A stretch of 15,016 bases of DNA from Solirubrobacterales bacterium (GTDB lineage: Bacteria; Actinomycetota; Thermoleophilia; Solirubrobacterales; Solirubrobacteraceae): positions 1 through 15,016 of the forward strand of contig JAOPZO010000121.1 of assembly GCA_025964065.1 (NCBI GenBank). The letters run 5' to 3'. The position numbers and the translations under genes are program-made. The notes beneath the pieces are model-generated. The model was not told the origin of the DNA, made no database searches, and worked only from the letters and a program-made list of their open reading frames with translations. This document shows positions 12,859-15,016 of this stretch, piece after piece; position 1 is the first letter of the stretch, and every line of letters begins with the position of its first letter.

Positions 12859-13325
12859 GAACCGTCCTCCCATCCGCCGTCGACGGCCTTATAGGGCCGC
12901 GCGACCTCCACGAGGGTGCCGTGCGTCGACTCCGGGAGCACCCAGTTCCACCGCTGCCACGGCATGGACGGGTCCTGGTTCGTCTCCGCGCTCACGCTGA
13001 TGCCCTGCTCGGCCAGGCGGCGCGAGACGTCCTCGGGGTCGTCCGCCGTGAAGCAGATGTGGTGCACGTGCTCGCCGCGCTTGGCCAGGCGGCGCCCCAG
13101 AGGGGAGTCGCGGGCGGGCTCCATGAGCTGGATCTCCGCTCCGTGGTTGGCGACGAAGGTGGCCCAGCGCATGCGGTCCTCACCGCCCTCGAAGTCCTCG
13201 TAGCGGACGAGCCGCTCCTCGAGCTGCGCGGGATCGACGACGGACAGGATCTTCGTCCAGTCGTCGACGGCCTTGTCGAGGTCCTCGACCAGCAGGCAGA
13301 CGTGGGCGAACGGGCCGCTCGGCAT
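12855..13325 (-). CDS. VOC-family protein, methylmalonyl-CoA-epimerase-like
   Basis: The 156-residue VOC-fold protein has ligands H8 (FAHVCLLV), Q66 (EIQLMEP), H88 (EHVHHICF) and E140 (TLVEVARP). This H/Q/H/E set and spacing match methylmalonyl-CoA epimerase, which inverts the alpha-carbon of a 2-methylmalonyl thioester. An epimerase acting on a branched or carboxylated acyl-CoA would fit both this beta-oxidation operon and the nearby carboxylase. The residues around the pocket are not classical (an inserted RMRWATFVANHG), so the true substrate may differ. GAAGGAG lies 8 nt before the ATG. The stop overlaps the next gene by 4 nt. No methylmalonyl-CoA mutase is in the window. Confidence 0.85.
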   Translation of the reverse strand: MPSGPFAHVCLLVEDLDKAVDDWTKILSVVDPAQLEERLVRYEDFEGGEDRMRWATFVANHGAEIQLMEPARDSPLGRRLAKRGEHVHHICFTADDPEDVSRRLAEQGISVSAETNQDPSMPWQRWNWVLPESTHGTLVEVARPYKAVDGGWEDGS

Positions 13326-13374
13326 CAGGGGTGCTCCTTCGTTGGGGTGCAGCAGGCAAGGGTGCGCATGGCGG

Positions 13375-14514
13375 TCAGAGGCCCATGGAGCGGCCGACGA
13401 TCTCCTTCATGATCTCCGTCGTCCCGCCGTAGATCCGCTGCACACGGGCGTCCCGCCACATGCGCGCGATCTCGTACTCCTCCATGTAGCCGTAGCCGCC
13501 GTGGAGCTGGAGGCAGAGGTCGATGACCCGCCACTGGAGCTCCGTCGTCCAGTACTTCGCCCCGGCTGCTTCGTCGGCCGTGAGGGTGTGGTCGACGGCG
13601 GCCTCGATGCAGCGGTCGACGTACACGCGGGCGACGGCGACCTCCGTCGCGGCCTCCGCGAGCGAGAAGCGGTTGGCCTGGAAGGAGCCGATCGGCGTGC
13701 CGAAGGCGTTGCGGCCCCGGACGTACTCGAGCGTGATCGCCAGCGCGCGCTCGGCGCTCGCGACGGCCGTCACCGCGATGGAGAGCCGCTCCTGCGGGAG
13801 GTTCTTCATGAGCATCTGCAGGCCGCGACCGGCCTCGCCGACGAGGTGCTCCGGGGCGACGGTGACGTCGTCGAAGAAGAGCTCGGCGGTGTCCTGCGCC
13901 TTGCGCCCGACCTTGTCGAGCTTGCGCCCTCGGGTGAAGCCGTCCGCGCCCGCCTCGACGGCGAAGAGGCCCATGCCCTTGACCCCGTCGCGGACGATGC
14001 GGGCGGCCACGAGCACGAGGTCCGCCTGGATGCCGCTGGTGACGAAGGTCTTCGAGCCCGTGAGCGACCAGTGGTCCCCCCGCCAGGTCGCGGTGGAGGC
14101 GATGGCCCGCAGATCCGAGCCCGTGCCCGGCTCGGACATGGCGATCGCCGGGACGATGTCGCCGGAGGTCACTCCCGGCATCCACGCCTGCCGCTGCTCA
14201 TCCGTCGTGAGCTCGAGCAGGTAGGGCGCGACGATGTCGTTGACAAGCGCGAAGCCGTCCCCGGCGGCGCCCGTGGTGGCGGCCTCCTCGTCGATGACGA
14301 CGTTGAAGCGGAAGTCGTCGATGCCCGCGCCGCCGAGCTCCTCGGGCGCCTGGAAGGCGACGAAGCCCTGCGCCGCGGCCTTGCGCCAGAAGGCGCGGTC
14401 GATGATGCCGTTCGCCTCCCACTCCTCCGTCCGGGGCACGGCCTCCTTCATGAGGAAGCCGCGCACGGACTCGCGGAAGGCGTCGTGCTCGGGCTCGAAG
14501 ACGGTGCGGCGCAT
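13375..14514 (-). CDS. Acyl-CoA dehydrogenase, long-chain (LCAD)-type active site
   Basis: The 379-residue flavoenzyme has the standard N-terminal, middle (AMSEPGTGSDL at 125-135, SLTGSKTFVTSG at 150-161) and C-terminal domains. The C-terminal signature is YGGTTEIMKEIV (362-373), so the Glu that acts as base in MCAD-type YEGT motifs is Gly. The LCAD/isovaleryl-type base is instead present as E242 in LPQERL. It would dehydrogenate an acyl-CoA, probably long or branched, to a 2-enoyl-CoA, passing electrons to ETF. ATG 14514 has a GAGG ribosome-binding site and lies 8 nt after the thiolase stop. The frame stays open upstream of it only by shadowing the thiolase gene. A 49-nt gap separates it from the VOC gene. 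Confidence 0.94.
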   Translation of the reverse strand: MRRTVFEPEHDAFRESVRGFLMKEAVPRTEEWEANGIIDRAFWRKAAAQGFVAFQAPEELGGAGIDDFRFNVVIDEEAATTGAAGDGFALVNDIVAPYLLELTTDEQRQAWMPGVTSGDIVPAIAMSEPGTGSDLRAIASTATWRGDHWSLTGSKTFVTSGIQADLVLVAARIVRDGVKGMGLFAVEAGADGFTRGRKLDKVGRKAQDTAELFFDDVTVAPEHLVGEAGRGLQMLMKNLPQERLSIAVTAVASAERALAITLEYVRGRNAFGTPIGSFQANRFSLAEAATEVAVARVYVDRCIEAAVDHTLTADEAAGAKYWTTELQWRVIDLCLQLHGGYGYMEEYEIARMWRDARVQRIYGGTTEIMKEIVGRSMGL

Positions 14515-14522
14515 GCCGGGCC

Positions 14523-15016
14523 TCAGACCCGCTGGATGAGGGTGCCGGTGCCGAGCCCGCCGCCGCAGCACATGGTCACAAGGCCGAGCTCCTTGTCGTC
14601 GTCCTCGAGCTCGTGCAGCAGCGTCGTGAGCAGCCGCGCGCCCGTGGAGCCGAGCGGGTGGCCGAGGGCCATCGCCCCGCCGCGCGGGTTCACCCGGGCC
14701 ATGTCCGGGTCGAGCTCGCGGCGCCACGCGGCGACGACGGACGCGAACGCCTCGTTGATCTCGATGTAGTCGATGTCGTCCATCGTCATCCCGTTGCGCT
14801 CGAGGACGAGCCGGGTGGCCGGGATCGGGCCCTCGAGCATCTTCACGGGGTCGCAGCCGACGGAGACCTGGTCGAGGATCCGGGCGCGGGGCTCGAGCCC
14901 GAGGGCGTCGGCCTTCTCCCGGCTCATGAGCAGGACGGCCGCGGCACCGTCGGAGATCTGCGAGGCGCTGCCCGCGGTGATGACGCCGTCGGGCTTGAAG
15001 GCCGGCTTGAGCTTCG
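14523..15016 (-). CDS. Thiolase (acetyl-CoA acyltransferase), 5' end beyond window
   Basis: Only the C-terminal 163 residues are present; the gene runs off the right edge. From the edge the frame reads LKPAFKPDGVITAG..SQISDGAAAVLLMS, the middle-domain signature of thiolases. It continues with NEAFA, the GHPLGSTGAR histidine loop and the catalytic CCGGGLGTG loop. The first nucleophilic cysteine lies outside the window. Thiolases cleave 3-oxoacyl-CoA to acetyl-CoA and a shortened acyl-CoA, or run in reverse. The operon with acyl-CoA dehydrogenase and 3-hydroxyacyl-CoA dehydrogenase supports a degradative role. No enoyl-CoA hydratase is present, so that step must be encoded elsewhere, perhaps upstream of this gene. 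A Met at 14927 is internal, not the start. Confidence 0.95.
   Translation of the reverse strand, partial: KLKPAFKPDGVITAGSASQISDGAAAVLLMSREKADALGLEPRARILDQVSVGCDPVKMLEGPIPATRLVLERNGMTMDDIDYIEINEAFASVVAAWRRELDPDMARVNPRGGAMALGHPLGSTGARLLTTLLHELEDDDKELGLVTMCCGGGLGTGTLIQRV

Noticed and set aside
12859..12873. ATG at 12873 as start of the 3-hydroxyacyl-CoA dehydrogenase.
   Set aside because: GTG 12858 has GGAGG at the right distance and a typical 4-nt overlap with the upstream stop. The 5 extra residues would themselves encode that ribosome-binding site.
1..15016. Signs of a mobile island, defence system, CRISPR array or secondary-metabolite synthase.
   Set aside because: No transposase, integrase, tRNA-flanked repeat, direct-repeat array, nuclease or megasynthase was seen, and composition looks even throughout.

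Overview
The window is very GC-rich (by eye above 70%) and almost fully coding. The gene content points to a high-GC actinobacterium (Actinomycetota): a luciferase-like oxidoreductase of the kind that uses coenzyme F420, a stand-alone 70-residue biotin carrier like mycobacterial TB7.3, a soluble bacterial-type P450, a KstR2-like TetR regulator, GTG starts and near-leaderless promoters. The class cannot be read from this sequence. There are no tRNAs, rRNAs, CRISPR arrays, insertion sequences or phage genes. Every gene is intact except the last, a thiolase cut by the right edge.

Layout: (1) 117-1472 (-) is a CrtI-like FAD oxidoreductase, followed by a strong hairpin at 88-111. It is divergent from 1537-3440 (+), a luciferase-like reductase overlapping a short-chain dehydrogenase. 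(2) 3437-4168 (-) is a SnoaL/EthD-like two-domain protein, divergent from a VOC-family protein at 4231-4692 (+). (3) 4711-11094 (-) is a tightly packed operon, transcribed in the order acyl-CoA carboxyltransferase, mini biotin carrier, Fe-S OYE-type reductase, P450, second CrtI-like FAD oxidoreductase. (4) 11302-11970 (+) is a KstR2-like TetR regulator, divergent from operon 3 and closed by an 11-bp hairpin. (5) 11992 to the right edge (-) is a beta-oxidation operon: thiolase (partial), LCAD-type acyl-CoA dehydrogenase, methylmalonyl-CoA-epimerase-like VOC protein, 3-hydroxyacyl-CoA dehydrogenase.

All three divergent intergenic regions carry palindromes built from the same half-site (ACCAA.../...TTGGT). 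One lies beside the TetR gene. The simplest reading is one local regulon, a catabolic island for an unidentified hydrophobic, probably alicyclic or isoprenoid-like compound that is oxidised, activated as a CoA thioester, carboxylated and beta-oxidised. The substrate is not readable from the sequence. The combination of two co-regulated CrtI-like paralogues, a P450, an F420-type reductase and a divergent carboxylase without a local biotin carboxylase does not match a pathway I can name.
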